Positions 15,656-23,233 of a DNA stretch of 41,753 nucleotides are shown one piece after another (the first letter of the stretch is position 1; each line of letters opens with the position of its first letter). This DNA is from Lentilactobacillus rapi DSM 19907 = JCM 15042 (GTDB lineage: Bacteria; Bacillota; Bacilli; Lactobacillales; Lactobacillaceae). The notes beneath the pieces were generated by a model. The model saw only the letters and a program-made list of their open reading frames with translations, did no database searches and was not told where the DNA came from. Where the stretch lies: positions 17,283 through 59,035 of the forward strand of contig NZ_AZEI01000085.1 in assembly GCF_001436255.1 (NCBI RefSeq). Reading direction: 5' to 3'. The translations under genes were made by a program, and so were the position numbers.

Positions 15656-15727
15656 GCGTCCTTAGTGTAATGGATAGCACATGAGATTTCGGTCCTCATG
15701 ATCCGAGTTCGACTCTCGGGGGACGCA
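15656..15727 (+). tRNA. tRNA-Arg (anticodon UCG)
   Basis: A 72-nt cloverleaf. The acceptor is GCGTCCT with GGGACGC and discriminator A. The D stem is GTGT/GCAC, the anticodon stem TGAGA/CCTCA with loop TTTCGGT, a 4-nt variable loop follows, and the T arm is CCGAG-TTCGACT-CTCGG. The anticodon TCG at 15689-15691 reads CGA (and possibly CGG). The innermost anticodon-stem pair is an A-C mismatch. CCA is not encoded. It is followed by its terminator, and its 3' half is duplicated at 16619. Confidence 0.9.
15685..15717 (+). repeat. Candidate attachment-site core, left copy (within tRNA-Arg)
   Basis: A 33-nt stretch from the anticodon stem to the T arm that is repeated identically at 16619-16651. 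Tyrosine integrases commonly target this part of tRNA genes. The two copies enclose only the toxin-antitoxin pair; no integrase is present. Confidence 0.7.
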
Positions 15728-15756
15728 TAAGTGGAGTGAATCGAGTTTGGTAAGGA

Positions 15757-15783
15757 AAGTCGCTGAGAGATTGGCGGCTTTTT
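15757..15783 (+). terminator. Intrinsic terminator of tRNA-Arg
   Basis: AAGTCGC pairs with GCGGCTT (including one G-U pair) around a 10-nt loop, followed by a T run. The same terminator recurs at about 16690-16717 and 18125-18152. Confidence 0.7.
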
Positions 15784-15804
15784 GTGTTGGGTGTGATGAT
15801 AGTA

Positions 15805-15836
15805 TGAAAATAGCCCCCGACATTTGTCGACGGCCT
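15805..15836 (-). terminator. Possible terminator of the toxin-antitoxin operon
   Basis: On the minus strand GGCCGTCGAC pairs imperfectly with GTCGGGGGCT around AAAT, followed by ATTTTC. It lies 30 nt after the toxin stop. Confidence 0.5.
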
Positions 15837-15864
15837 TGGTGTAACTATTTAAGAACTTAGAGAG

Positions 15865-16209
15865 TTATTTGGGCTTATAGTTAATCAAATACTTCATCAT
15901 TCGAATAACAACATCTTGGCGATTGTCAAAAATACGAAGAATATTAATGACTGATTCAGCGTCATTAACGTCATACAAGATCGTGTTCTTCGGAGTTCTA
16001 AGATAATAGAATCCGGTCAAACCCGTATTTGTTCCGAGCGTTTCGATAGGTTTGCCGACCTTTGTAAAGCTTCGTAAGTTTTCAAGTTGATCAAATAGTT
16101 CTGATAGCACCTTATCACTGATAGACCTGTCGAATTTATCATCCAAATAAGCTGCCATTAACCGGATATCATCTCTTGCATCATCGAAGAGGTTTAGCGT
16201 ATAAGTCAT
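15865..16209 (-). CDS. RelE/ParE-family toxin
   Basis: A 114-residue type II toxin of the RelE/ParE superfamily. The N-terminal helix pair (DARDDIRLMAAYLDDKF) and the C-terminal strand region (FYYLRTPKNTILYDVND, then VINILRIFDNRQDV) follow the family pattern. The ribosome-dependent nuclease versus gyrase-poison mode cannot be decided from sequence. The start ATG overlaps the antitoxin stop by four bases (ATGA), the usual coupled arrangement. The pair lies between the tRNA-Arg gene and its duplicated 3' half, suggesting it arrived as cargo of an integrating element or now stabilises its remnant. A decayed homologous antitoxin lies at about 18262-18385. Confidence 0.88.
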   Translation of the reverse strand: MTYTLNLFDDARDDIRLMAAYLDDKFDRSISDKVLSELFDQLENLRSFTKVGKPIETLGTNTGLTGFYYLRTPKNTILYDVNDAESVINILRIFDNRQDVVIRMMKYLINYKPK

Positions 16210-16472
16210 CGGTTCATGATTTCCTTTTTAACATCTTCTAATGAATGCAAATTACCCTTGCGAGCGTGATTAACAATTTGGACTAATTCGTTGGCAATTT
16301 GAGTTCGTTCGTATTTTTCGTACTCGGAAATATCAATAATGGCATACTTGCCATAGCCGTTTTTGGTGAGAATGACAGGATTTTCAGGGGTTACTTCGTC
16401 TAGCAGCTTGTTGTAGGAGCGTAATTCAGAAATTGGCTTAATATTGTTAATTCCAGAATTTGGGATTTTCAT
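16206..16472 (-). CDS. Phd/YefM-family antitoxin
   Basis: An 88-residue antitoxin, DNA-binding through its N-terminal Phd/YefM fold and toxin-neutralising through its C-terminal tail. The N-terminal part INNIKPISELRSYNKLLDEV then NPVILTKNGYGKYAIIDISEYE is characteristic. The tail (residues 55-88) is charged and helical, ending KKEIMNR. The start is ATG 16472 behind GAGGTGAG; the longer reading from 16547 lacks a ribosome binding site. It precedes and overlaps the toxin gene. Autoregulation of the operon by the complex is normal for the family; no operator palindrome is obvious. Confidence 0.88.
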   Translation of the reverse strand: MKIPNSGINNIKPISELRSYNKLLDEVTPENPVILTKNGYGKYAIIDISEYEKYERTQIANELVQIVNHARKGNLHSLEDVKKEIMNR

Positions 16473-16618
16473 TCGACTCACCTCTTGGAGAAAAGTATAC
16501 GATAGCTGCTGCAAATTTGCAACAAGCTCTTGCTTGCACACATCCAATTATTGATCTCGAAAAGCATTGGTTCAGGGTAGATAGGTGGGATCTGATGCTT
16601 GCTTGATAAATCTGATGG

Positions 16619-16717
16619 GATTTCGGTCCTCATGATCCGAGTTCGACTCTCCGGGGGCGCATAACTGAATTAAATCGAGTTTGATAAAAGAAGCTGCTGA
16701 GAAATTAGCGGCTTTTA
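16619..16717 (+). repeat. Duplicated 3' half of tRNA-Arg with its terminator (candidate right attachment site)
   Basis: 16619-16651 is identical to 15685-15717. The match continues imperfectly through the acceptor strand (GGGGGCGCATAA), the ATCGAGTTTG segment and the GCTGCTGAGAAATTAGCGGC terminator. The 5' half of the tRNA is absent, so this copy is not a functional tRNA. The remainder of 16473-17081 (about 365 nt after this copy) is AT-rich without an ORF, apart from the palindrome at 17028. Confidence 0.85.
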
Positions 16718-17027
16718 TTTTGTTTTTGAATAAGTTTTTGATTCAACAGCATTGAAGGCTACCGAACGTTTTGTGTAAAACATGATTTAGAGATCACCTA
16801 CAAAATGGTCAAATCTAGCCTTAAAAAAAGTAAAATATCATCTTTCAAAACGGTAAAGTGAGTAATTAGCGAGGAATGAGAAACGTCTTATTTTAAGTTG
16901 GAGCCATCGAGAAGTACAATTGACGATTGCTGGTTTGCATCATCATTTAATCGCAGCAAGATATTCTACTAAATCGAAAATCAATATCGTTGCAAATCCA
17001 TCTGAATTCACTCATCATAAAAATCAT

Positions 17028-17047
17028 ATTGAAAGATGTCTTTCAAT
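17028..17047 (+). promoter_or_regulatory. Perfect palindrome, candidate operator
   Basis: ATTGAAAGA-TG-TCTTTCAAT, a perfect 9-2-9 inverted repeat 34 nt before the start of the oxidoreductase gene. No T-run follows, so an operator is more likely than a terminator. No regulator gene is adjacent. Confidence 0.55.
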
Positions 17048-17081
17048 AATTCCACTCAAATTATGATTAAGGAGCATTCAT

Positions 17082-18035
17082 ATGAAAGCAGCAATTATTA
17101 ATGATTTTACCCGCGGGCCCGAATACGGCGAATTTCCCGATCCAGAAGTCAAGGACGGCGAAGTTGAGGTCCGGGTCTTAGCAGCGGCAGTCAGCCAACT
17201 CGCTCGGTCAAGGGCAAACGGAACCCACTATTCAGCAACCAGCACCTTGCCGATTGTTCCTGGTGTTGACGCGGTGGGTGAAACTGCGGACGGGGAACAT
17301 GTCTATTTCAACAGCGGTAGTAACGTTTATGGGACATTGGCAGAAAAGGCGGTTGTCAACCGACGGGCATTGTTCCCAATTGATAATACGATTGATCCGG
17401 CGGTTGTCGCTGCCACGGCCAACCCGGCAATGTCATCGTTCATGGCGATCAAGGAACGTTTGGGTGAGGACAAGATCCGGGGCAAACGCGTTTTGGTGTT
17501 GGGGGCAACTGGCGCCTCAGGTCAACTCGCCATCCCGATCAGCATTAGTTTCGGAGCCAGTGAAGTGATCGGCGTGGGGCGAAATCCTGAAAAGTTGGCT
17601 AAATTAAACCAATTTGGCGTGGCGTCAACCATCAAGCTAACTGACAATGACGATCAATTAAAAGCCGATCTGGCAAAAATTGGCGATGTTGACGTCGTTT
17701 TGGACTACTTGTGGGGCGACATTACCGCAACCATGATAGGGGACATGATTGCCCAGCGCCAAGATCCCCAACACACCTTAACCTGGGTTCAGATTGGGTC
17801 AATGGCCGGTCAAAGTTCGCCATTAAAGGGCAGCCTGTTTAGAAGTATCGACTTCCACCTGATTGGCAGCGGCTTCGGGTCATTCACGGCAGCTAACTTG
17901 GCCGATGATATGCCGGCATTGTTGAAAATGATCACTGATGGCAAAATTGCCGTCCCATTGACCACTTTTCCGCTTAGCCAAATCGCTGAAAAATGGAATG
18001 ATTATAGTGATAATCGACTCGTATTTCTCCCGTAA
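17082..18035 (+). CDS. Quinone oxidoreductase-like MDR protein
   Basis: A 317-residue zinc-independent medium-chain dehydrogenase/reductase. It has an N-terminal GroES-like domain (residues 1-120) without the zinc cysteines, then a Rossmann domain with VLVLGATGASGQ (137-148). The GATGASG form differs from the more common AxxGGVG of quinone reductases and resembles zinc-type-named but non-metal lactobacillar members. It likely reduces quinones or enones with NADPH. The start is ATG 17082 after AAGGAG. It sits between the duplicated tRNA half and a further copy of the tRNA-flanking sequence, so it may have been captured by the same recombination events. It has its own terminator-like repeat. 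Confidence 0.88.
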   Translation: MKAAIINDFTRGPEYGEFPDPEVKDGEVEVRVLAAAVSQLARSRANGTHYSATSTLPIVPGVDAVGETADGEHVYFNSGSNVYGTLAEKAVVNRRALFPIDNTIDPAVVAATANPAMSSFMAIKERLGEDKIRGKRVLVLGATGASGQLAIPISISFGASEVIGVGRNPEKLAKLNQFGVASTIKLTDNDDQLKADLAKIGDVDVVLDYLWGDITATMIGDMIAQRQDPQHTLTWVQIGSMAGQSSPLKGSLFRSIDFHLIGSGFGSFTAANLADDMPALLKMITDGKIAVPLTTFPLSQIAEKWNDYSDNRLVFLP

Positions 18036-18045
18036 ATGTTCCGAA

Positions 18046-18100
18046 AAAAGCCAAGAGATTGAGACGATAGGTGTTTTGATCCCGTCCTCATTTTTTCATT
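18046..18100 (+). terminator. Terminator-like dispersed repeat copy
   Basis: GATTGAGACGATAGGTGTTTTGATCCCGTCCTCA followed by TTTTTT (read as GATTGAGACG, then GTTTTGATCCCG, then TCCTCATTTTTT). TGAGACG can pair with CGTCCTCA. It shares its core with 21705, 22967, 25655 and 41633. Confidence 0.65.
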
Positions 18101-18105
18101 AAAGT

Positions 18106-18390
18106 TAAGTCGAGTTTGATAAGGAAAGTCGCTGAGAGATTGGCGGCTTTTTATTTTGGCTGGTTCTGTCGATGATATTAAAAAAGCCCTCACACTTGTC
18201 GAAGGCAGTCGTCATAATTATTTCAGAACTTAGAGATTGAAATCGCAAATCATCTGTTCGTACTATCGGTTTAACATCTTCAAGTGGATGCCCACCAAGA
18301 CGAGCATGGTCAACAATTTGAACTAGTTTACGAGCTACCTGAATTACTTCATCCAGCGGCTTGTTATTGCAGAAATTACTGCCAATTCCT
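18106..18390 (-). pseudogene. Decayed copy of the tRNA flank plus antitoxin gene
   Basis: 18106-18152 matches the tRNA-Arg downstream sequence (GTCGAGTTTGATAAGGAAAG and the following terminator). 18181-18240 matches the region after the toxin gene (AACTTAGAGA). About 18262-18330 matches the 3' end of the antitoxin gene, translating on the minus strand to VARKLVQIVDHARLGGHP then LEDVK, compared with ANELVQIVNHARKGNLHS then LEDVK in the intact copy. The toxin gene and the middle of the antitoxin are deleted, so neither protein can be made. Confidence 0.8.
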
Positions 18391-18397
18391 TTACCCC

Positions 18398-19219
18398 TTA
18401 ATTATTTCCCTGATAAGCCGTCTTACTATACTGTTTGGGTGTCACGCCGTAAAAGTTCTTGAAGGCGTTGATGAATCTGGAAGTGTCAGGGAAGCCAACC
18501 CGCTCTGAAATCTCCTGAACCTGCAGATCTTTTCTGGTGACCAGCAAATAAGCAGCGTGTCGAATCCGGTATTCGAATAAGTATTGAAGAGGTGTCATTC
18601 CGTACTTTTGACGAAAAATATTCGTTTGGTAAGGAATTGATAGCCCAGTGATGTTGCTGATGCTTTGATTGGTAATGTTGAATTGATAGTTACTTTCCAA
18701 GAAACTGATAATTCGATTAACGATCGGGTCGGATTTGCTTTGTTTGTCCTGAACGATATCCAATTGATGAAGAAGTAGCAAAAGGCGATAGATCAGTACT
18801 GATTGATTGACCCGGTCAGCGATTGTGTTGTTGATGAAGGCGCGGTAGTTATTCTGAATAAACCCGGTAATGTCCTCGGGCAAGTCTTGGAACACCCGGT
18901 AGTCTTTGACATCCAGATAGTTAACGAGGTAGTTGGCTAGAGGACCATAAAAGGTTAAGTAGGCGGTATCCCACTCTTTGGCATCCGAATCAGCGATATA
19001 AGAATGGGGAACGGTGGGGCGAATTAGAATGCCAGAGTTTGGCAATAGATGAATTTGCTGACCATCAATTTTGATGCTTCCGGAGCTGCTTTCAGTCTGT
19101 AACCAGTGAAAAAAGCGGTAACCGTTTGGCCGGTAAATTGGGTATTGGCGCCAGTGATAGCCAATTGAATCACAAGAAATGGGCATGGTGTCATTGAGAT
19201 TACTGAACGCGATTCTCAT
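18398..19219 (-). CDS. AraC-family transcriptional regulator
   Basis: A 273-residue regulator with an N-terminal cupin-like sensing domain (about 20-95, including PNSGILIRPTVPHSY) and a C-terminal pair of helix-turn-helices (about 170-268). The latter carries ISNITGLSIPYQTNIFRQKY and the family signature RVGFPDTSRFINAFKNFYG followed by VTPKQY. It is divergent from araA across a 249-nt interval, so it most likely senses L-arabinose and controls araA. The start is ATG 19219. Its 3' end abuts the decayed antitoxin copy. Effector identity is inferred from position alone. Confidence 0.9.
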   Translation of the reverse strand: MRIAFSNLNDTMPISCDSIGYHWRQYPIYRPNGYRFFHWLQTESSSGSIKIDGQQIHLLPNSGILIRPTVPHSYIADSDAKEWDTAYLTFYGPLANYLVNYLDVKDYRVFQDLPEDITGFIQNNYRAFINNTIADRVNQSVLIYRLLLLLHQLDIVQDKQSKSDPIVNRIISFLESNYQFNITNQSISNITGLSIPYQTNIFRQKYGMTPLQYLFEYRIRHAAYLLVTRKDLQVQEISERVGFPDTSRFINAFKNFYGVTPKQYSKTAYQGNN

Positions 19220-19399
19220 AATTTATTCCTTTCGAAATTGAAGTTTTTATCTGTTAACAACAAATATACATATTTTTTCATGCAATATCGTGCATTTATC
19301 CAACTGCCTTTCAATTATGATGACTACGTTGAAACGTTTACTAGCAAGACTCCGGAAATCAGAGCCGACAATAGCAAGCAAATTCAATAACACAATCAT

Positions 19400-19421
19400 A
19401 TTTAATGAATTGTCATTAAAT
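19400..19421 (+). promoter_or_regulatory. Inverted repeat upstream of araA, candidate operator
   Basis: ATTTAATGA, a 4-nt spacer, then the perfect complement TCATTAAAT, 47 nt before the araA start. It is a candidate binding site for the divergent AraC regulator or another repressor. A degenerate cre-like GAAACGTTTAC at 19330-19341 is too poor to call. Confidence 0.5.
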
Positions 19422-19468
19422 GTCAACTTATGAGACCCCAGTTTGAAAGTTTTGGAAGGAGAAATATC

Positions 19469-20893
19469 ATGCTTAAGGTACCTAATTATGAATTTTGGTT
19501 TGTCGTTGGTAGTCAACATCTCTATGGTGAAGAAATATTAGGCGAAGTTCGATCCGATACGGAAGATATTATCAACCAATTAAACGCTTCCGGCAAGCTT
19601 CCCTACTCAATTAAGTTCAAAGCTGTCGCTACCACTGCGGATGAAATTACCGCAGTTATGAAAGAAGCTAATTATACAGATAAGGTTGCTGGTGTGATTA
19701 CTTGGATGCATACCTATTCACCAGCTAAAAACTGGATTCACGGAACTAAATTACTGCAAAAGCCATTGCTGCATCTCGCTACTCAATATTTGGATCACAT
19801 TCCATACGACACCATCAACTTTGATTATATGAACCTGAATCAAAGTGCTCATGGCGATCGTGAATACGGCTACATCAATGCAAGACTTCAGAAACACAAT
19901 AAAGTCGTTTATGGTCATTGGGCTGACCCCGAAGTTCAACAAGAAATTGCTGATTGGGAAGATGTTGCCGTTGCTTACAATGAAAGCTTCAACATCAAAG
20001 TTGCCCGCTTTGGTGACACCATGCGCAACGTTGCTGTTACAGAAGGCGACAAAATTCAGGGTCAAATCCAATTTGGCTGGACAGTCGATTACTGGCCAGT
20101 TGGCAATTTGGTTGAAGAGATCAATCAGGTTTCTGAAACTGATATCGACAACAAGTACCAAGAACTCCAGCAAAAATATACTTTTGTTCAGGGTGATAAT
20201 GACTCTGCAAAGTATGAACACTCAATTCGTTATCAAATCCGAGAATATTTTGGTATCAAGCATCTGCTCGACAAGGGCGGCTATACCGCATTCTCAACTA
20301 ATTTTGAAGACCTGTTTGGAATGGAGCAACTCCCAGGACTTGCAGTACAGTTGTTGATGGCAGAAGGTTACGGATTCGCCGGCGAAGGAGATTGGAAGAC
20401 CGCTGCGCTTGATCGTTTACTTAAGATTATGACGCATAATGATCGGACTGTCTTTATGGAAGATTACACTCTTGAATTAACCAAAGGTAATGAAGCCATT
20501 TTGGGCTCACACATGCTGGAAGTTGATCCAACAATTGCCAGTGATAAGCCACGGGTTGAAGTTCACCCACTTGGAATCGGTGGTAAAGATGATCCTGCTC
20601 GTCTCGTGTTCGATGGTATAGATGGCGATGCAATGGATGTAACGATTTCTGACTTTGGCACCGAATTTAGAATGATCGGCTATGGCGTGACTGCTCACAA
20701 ACCAACGAAGAAGACACCATATTTGCCAATTGCCAAACAATATTGGACTCCAAAGATGGGACTCAAGCATGGGGCAACCGAATGGATTCAAGATGGTGGC
20801 GGTCACCATACCGTTTTGACGTTTACGGCTTCAGAACAACAAATTAAGGACTTGGCAACGTTATTTCAATTGCCATTTATTGACATTCAGTAA
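19469..20893 (+). CDS. araA: L-arabinose isomerase
   Basis: Converts L-arabinose to L-ribulose (and, in many lactobacilli, D-galactose to tagatose). The 474 residues are the standard length. The manganese-binding residues fall at the expected places: E306 (GFAGEGDW), E331 (FMEDYT), H348 (GSHMLE) and H447 (GGHHTV). The start is ATG 19469 with GGAAGGAGA upstream; the longer reading from 19430 has no support. No araB (ribulokinase), araD (epimerase) or arabinose transporter gene is adjacent. A histidine phosphatase follows after 85 nt. The remaining pathway genes would have to be elsewhere. Confidence 0.96.
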   Translation: MLKVPNYEFWFVVGSQHLYGEEILGEVRSDTEDIINQLNASGKLPYSIKFKAVATTADEITAVMKEANYTDKVAGVITWMHTYSPAKNWIHGTKLLQKPLLHLATQYLDHIPYDTINFDYMNLNQSAHGDREYGYINARLQKHNKVVYGHWADPEVQQEIADWEDVAVAYNESFNIKVARFGDTMRNVAVTEGDKIQGQIQFGWTVDYWPVGNLVEEINQVSETDIDNKYQELQQKYTFVQGDNDSAKYEHSIRYQIREYFGIKHLLDKGGYTAFSTNFEDLFGMEQLPGLAVQLLMAEGYGFAGEGDWKTAALDRLLKIMTHNDRTVFMEDYTLELTKGNEAILGSHMLEVDPTIASDKPRVEVHPLGIGGKDDPARLVFDGIDGDAMDVTISDFGTEFRMIGYGVTAHKPTKKTPYLPIAKQYWTPKMGLKHGATEWIQDGGGHHTVLTFTASEQQIKDLATLFQLPFIDIQ

Positions 20894-20978
20894 TCGCTAA
20901 TCAAGATTCGTCTGGTGCGTCACAAAAAGGTCAGTTGACGTTACCATTAAGTTGAGTCATTGAAGGGAGGCACAATTG

Positions 20979-21638
20979 ATGGCAATTACTTTATATTTTG
21001 TGAGACATGGTCAAACGTTTTTGAATAAATATAATCGGATTCAAGGAAATTGTGACTCTCCGCTAACCCAGCAGGGAATTATCGCCGCAAAAAGAACTGG
21101 CAGACGGCTTAGCCATATTCATTTTACCCAAGCCTATACGAGCGATACGATGCGGACAATTAATACCGGTAAGCTGATATTACAGGAGAATAAAAAAGTC
21201 TCCCCAAACCTCCAATTGAAGCTAATGAAAGCGCTGCGTGAATTAAACTTTGGTTATTTTGAAGGAACCGATGAAAACCAATTATGGCAGGAACTGAGTG
21301 GAGAAGCCGGTGTTAATTCATTTGAGCAAATGATTATAAAACACTCAATTGAACAGGCGGAAGACCGCGTTGCATCTGCGGACCCTTATAAGGATGCCGA
21401 AACCAGTGATGAATTCTGGAAACGATTTTCAGCGGGCATTCAAGAGATCATCGATCAGGCCGCTGATGATGATCAGATTTTGATCTCAACCCACGGAACT
21501 GCCATTAGAAATCTCGTTGCCCGTTGGAGCGATTTGCCTGTTTATGTTCCAACCATCAACGGTAGTATTACCAAAGTGACGTGGACTGGTTCACGGTTCT
21601 TGGTTGACTACTTTAACAATGTTTCTGAACCTGTTTAG
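20979..21638 (+). CDS. Histidine phosphatase (phosphoglycerate mutase-like)
   Basis: A 219-residue branch-1 histidine phosphatase. The RHG motif is R9-H10-G11 in FVRHGQT, with further phosphate-pocket residues R59 and H172 (STHGTA) and acid/base E88 (RELNFG). The length and the insert around residues 100-150 fit the broad-specificity phosphatase group of lactobacilli rather than true cofactor-dependent glycolytic mutase. The start is ATG 20979, 8 nt after GGGAGG. It follows araA by 85 nt without an intervening terminator, so partial co-transcription is possible. A strong terminator follows. The substrate is unknown. Confidence 0.9.
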   Translation: MAITLYFVRHGQTFLNKYNRIQGNCDSPLTQQGIIAAKRTGRRLSHIHFTQAYTSDTMRTINTGKLILQENKKVSPNLQLKLMKALRELNFGYFEGTDENQLWQELSGEAGVNSFEQMIIKHSIEQAEDRVASADPYKDAETSDEFWKRFSAGIQEIIDQAADDDQILISTHGTAIRNLVARWSDLPVYVPTINGSITKVTWTGSRFLVDYFNNVSEPV

Positions 21639-21704
21639 AATCTGAATTTCTGTACTTGTAAAATAGAAGGCCAATCTGGAGGGTCTTTACTGGAATCAGA
21701 TTTA

Positions 21705-21785
21705 GAGATTGGGAAAGGCGATTTGATCCCAGAGTTTAAGTGAAAAAAGTAATGCATTCTGGTTTTGGAATGCATTACTTTTTTG
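21705..21785 (+). terminator. Terminator with dispersed GATTGGGA/TTTGATCCC leader repeat
   Basis: GAGATTGGGAAAGGCG and ATTTGATCCCAGAGTTTAAG, then AAAAAAGTAATGCATTC pairing perfectly with GAATGCATTACTTTTTT around TGGTTTTG. It is nearly identical to 41633-41696 at the window end. Further right, 21877-21918 holds a TTTTTTTGAC/GTCAAAAAA inverted repeat of unknown role. Nothing else is seen in 21639-22003 apart from the next promoter. Confidence 0.9.
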
Positions 21786-21936
21786 GCTTAAATGGCAGGG
21801 ATCAGCCGTTTGTCGCAAGTTTTATCGATATAAGAAGGGGAGCCAAGTGGCATTTATAAATTAATGTTTCAGGCTCTTTTTTTGACACTTCTGGCGTTGC
21901 CTGCACGGCGTCAAAAAATACCACCAAGCCATTTGA

Positions 21937-21965
21937 TTGCTAACAAAAAAGATAACCCTTACAAT
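21937..21965 (+). promoter_or_regulatory. Promoter of the 22004 oxidoreductase
   Basis: -35 TTGCTA (21937-21942), 17-nt spacer, -10 TACAAT (21960-21965). Confidence 0.65.
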
Positions 21966-22003
21966 TTAATCAATTACTAGCAATTAGATAGGAGTGACAC
22001 AAT

Positions 22004-22927
22004 ATGAAAGCATTTGGATATGATCATAATGGGGATGCGGACGTCTTTGAAGAATATGACGTGCCAACCCCTGAAATCTCTGATGATCAAATTTTGATCA
22101 AGACTGAGGCCTTTAATCTGAATAATTTTGAAAAATCAATGCGCGCAGGTGAATGGAGACCGGCAACTCACCGGGTTATTCCGGGTCGAGATGTTGCTGG
22201 CACGGTTGCCAAACTTGGCAAAAATGTGACTGGCTTCAAAATTGGTGACCGCGTCGTTGCGCACGGACATGGTGCTTACGCCGAATATGCGTATGCGGCG
22301 GCTGCTGGCACCGTTAAAATTCCCGCGGGCGTGACGTTTGCGCAAGCCGCGGGGATTGTAACCCCTGGGATCACTGCCTATAAGGCGGTCTACTATTTTG
22401 GCGAGGTCAAGAAGGGCCAAACGGTGGTCGTCAAAGGCGCATCCGGTGGGGTTGGTTCCCTGGCCGTTCAATTGGCCTTGAATTTAGGCGCTCAAGTGAT
22501 CGGCATCGGTGCGAGTCGAAATGAAGCCTATGTGAAGTCGTTGGGAGTAGCCGAATACGTTGCCTATAATAAGCAAGACCCGGCATTGATCCTCGCTAAT
22601 CGAGCAGATGTTGTGATTAATTCCGCCATTAACGGTGCCGGCAGTGACAGTGATGCCCAAATTGTCAAAGATAATGGCATCATTGTCAGCGTTGGTGGCG
22701 ATGAGCCGCTTTCCAACAAACCATTTCAATTCAAATCAATTAGTCCAACCAAAGCGGTTTCGGATGCTAAAGCATTGACGACTTTATTAGATCTAATGGC
22801 CGAAAAGAAGGTTTCAATCAGAATCGGGTATCAGCTGCCGTTTACAATTGCTGGCGTTATTCAGGGGCATCAATTGTTGAGTAAGCAACATGATGGGCGG
22901 ATTATTGTTACCCAGGAGGCTTCTTGA
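22004..22927 (+). CDS. NADP-dependent quinone oxidoreductase (MDR family)
   Basis: A 307-residue zinc-independent alcohol dehydrogenase-like protein. The GroES-like domain contains PGRDVAGTVAKLGKNVTGF (60-78) and GDRVVAHGHGAYAEYA (81-96). The cofactor domain has KGASGGVGSLAVQLA (144-158), the classical AxxGGVG motif of NADPH:quinone reductases. No zinc-binding cysteines are present. It likely reduces quinones or other electrophiles in the cytoplasm. The start is ATG 22004 behind AGGAGTGA. It is a single-gene transcript by its own promoter and a downstream terminator-like repeat. It is one of three oxidoreductases of this superfamily in the window, in different contexts. Confidence 0.92.
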   Translation: MKAFGYDHNGDADVFEEYDVPTPEISDDQILIKTEAFNLNNFEKSMRAGEWRPATHRVIPGRDVAGTVAKLGKNVTGFKIGDRVVAHGHGAYAEYAYAAAAGTVKIPAGVTFAQAAGIVTPGITAYKAVYYFGEVKKGQTVVVKGASGGVGSLAVQLALNLGAQVIGIGASRNEAYVKSLGVAEYVAYNKQDPALILANRADVVINSAINGAGSDSDAQIVKDNGIIVSVGGDEPLSNKPFQFKSISPTKAVSDAKALTTLLDLMAEKKVSIRIGYQLPFTIAGVIQGHQLLSKQHDGRIIVTQEAS

Positions 22928-22966
22928 GGAAAGTACAGATTGAAAAGTTGAATACAACAGTTAATA

Positions 22967-23056
22967 GACTGGGACAACCGGTGGTTTGGTCCCAGAACTT
23001 AACGAAAGAACCAATTATTCCGGCTACTGTTGGAGTAATTGGTTCTTGTCATTTTT
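22967..23056 (+). terminator. Dispersed repeat copy plus terminator
   Basis: GACTGGGACAACCG and GGTTTGGTCCCAGAACTTAA are the repeat core. AAGAACCAATTATTCC then pairs with GGAGTAATTGGTTCTT. It closes the 22004 transcript and faces the convergent small gene at 23075. Confidence 0.85.
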
Positions 23057-23074
23057 GCATATTTTGACGATCGT

Positions 23075-23233
23075 TTAGCAGCGCTTCTTGATCTTTTGAT
23101 ACAGCAGAATCCCCACGGTTACAATAACAGCTGCCCTAATTACCCAACCAACAATGGTGAGCGTCAAAATTGTGTTGATTAAATGGGTGATAGTGGTTGC
23201 GTTGAACCCATTTCCGAGGAGTAAATCAGTCAT
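23075..23233 (-). CDS. Small single-TM membrane protein (52 aa)
   Basis: A short gene encoding 52 residues: a polar N-terminus (MTDLLLGNGFNATTITHL), one hydrophobic helix at about residues 20-45 (TILTLTIVGWVIRAAVIVTV), and a basic tail YQKIKKRC. The start is ATG 23233 with AGGAGG within the preceding gene's last codons, and it overlaps that gene's stop as ATGA. This coupling, the strong ribosome binding site and the TM-plus-basic-tail design support real translation. The positive-inside rule puts the C-terminus in the cytoplasm. The role is unknown; a membrane anchor or modulator for the co-translated oxidoreductase is a guess. Confidence 0.75.
   Translation of the reverse strand: MTDLLLGNGFNATTITHLINTILTLTIVGWVIRAAVIVTVGILLYQKIKKRC

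Noticed and set aside
16619-16663. Second tRNA-Arg gene
   Set aside because: Only the 3' half is present; the acceptor 5' strand and D arm are missing, and the T stem is altered (CTCCGG).
19328-19342. Catabolite-responsive (cre) site upstream of araA
   Set aside because: GAAACGTTTAC only matches the consensus with a deleted base; the fit is too poor to claim.
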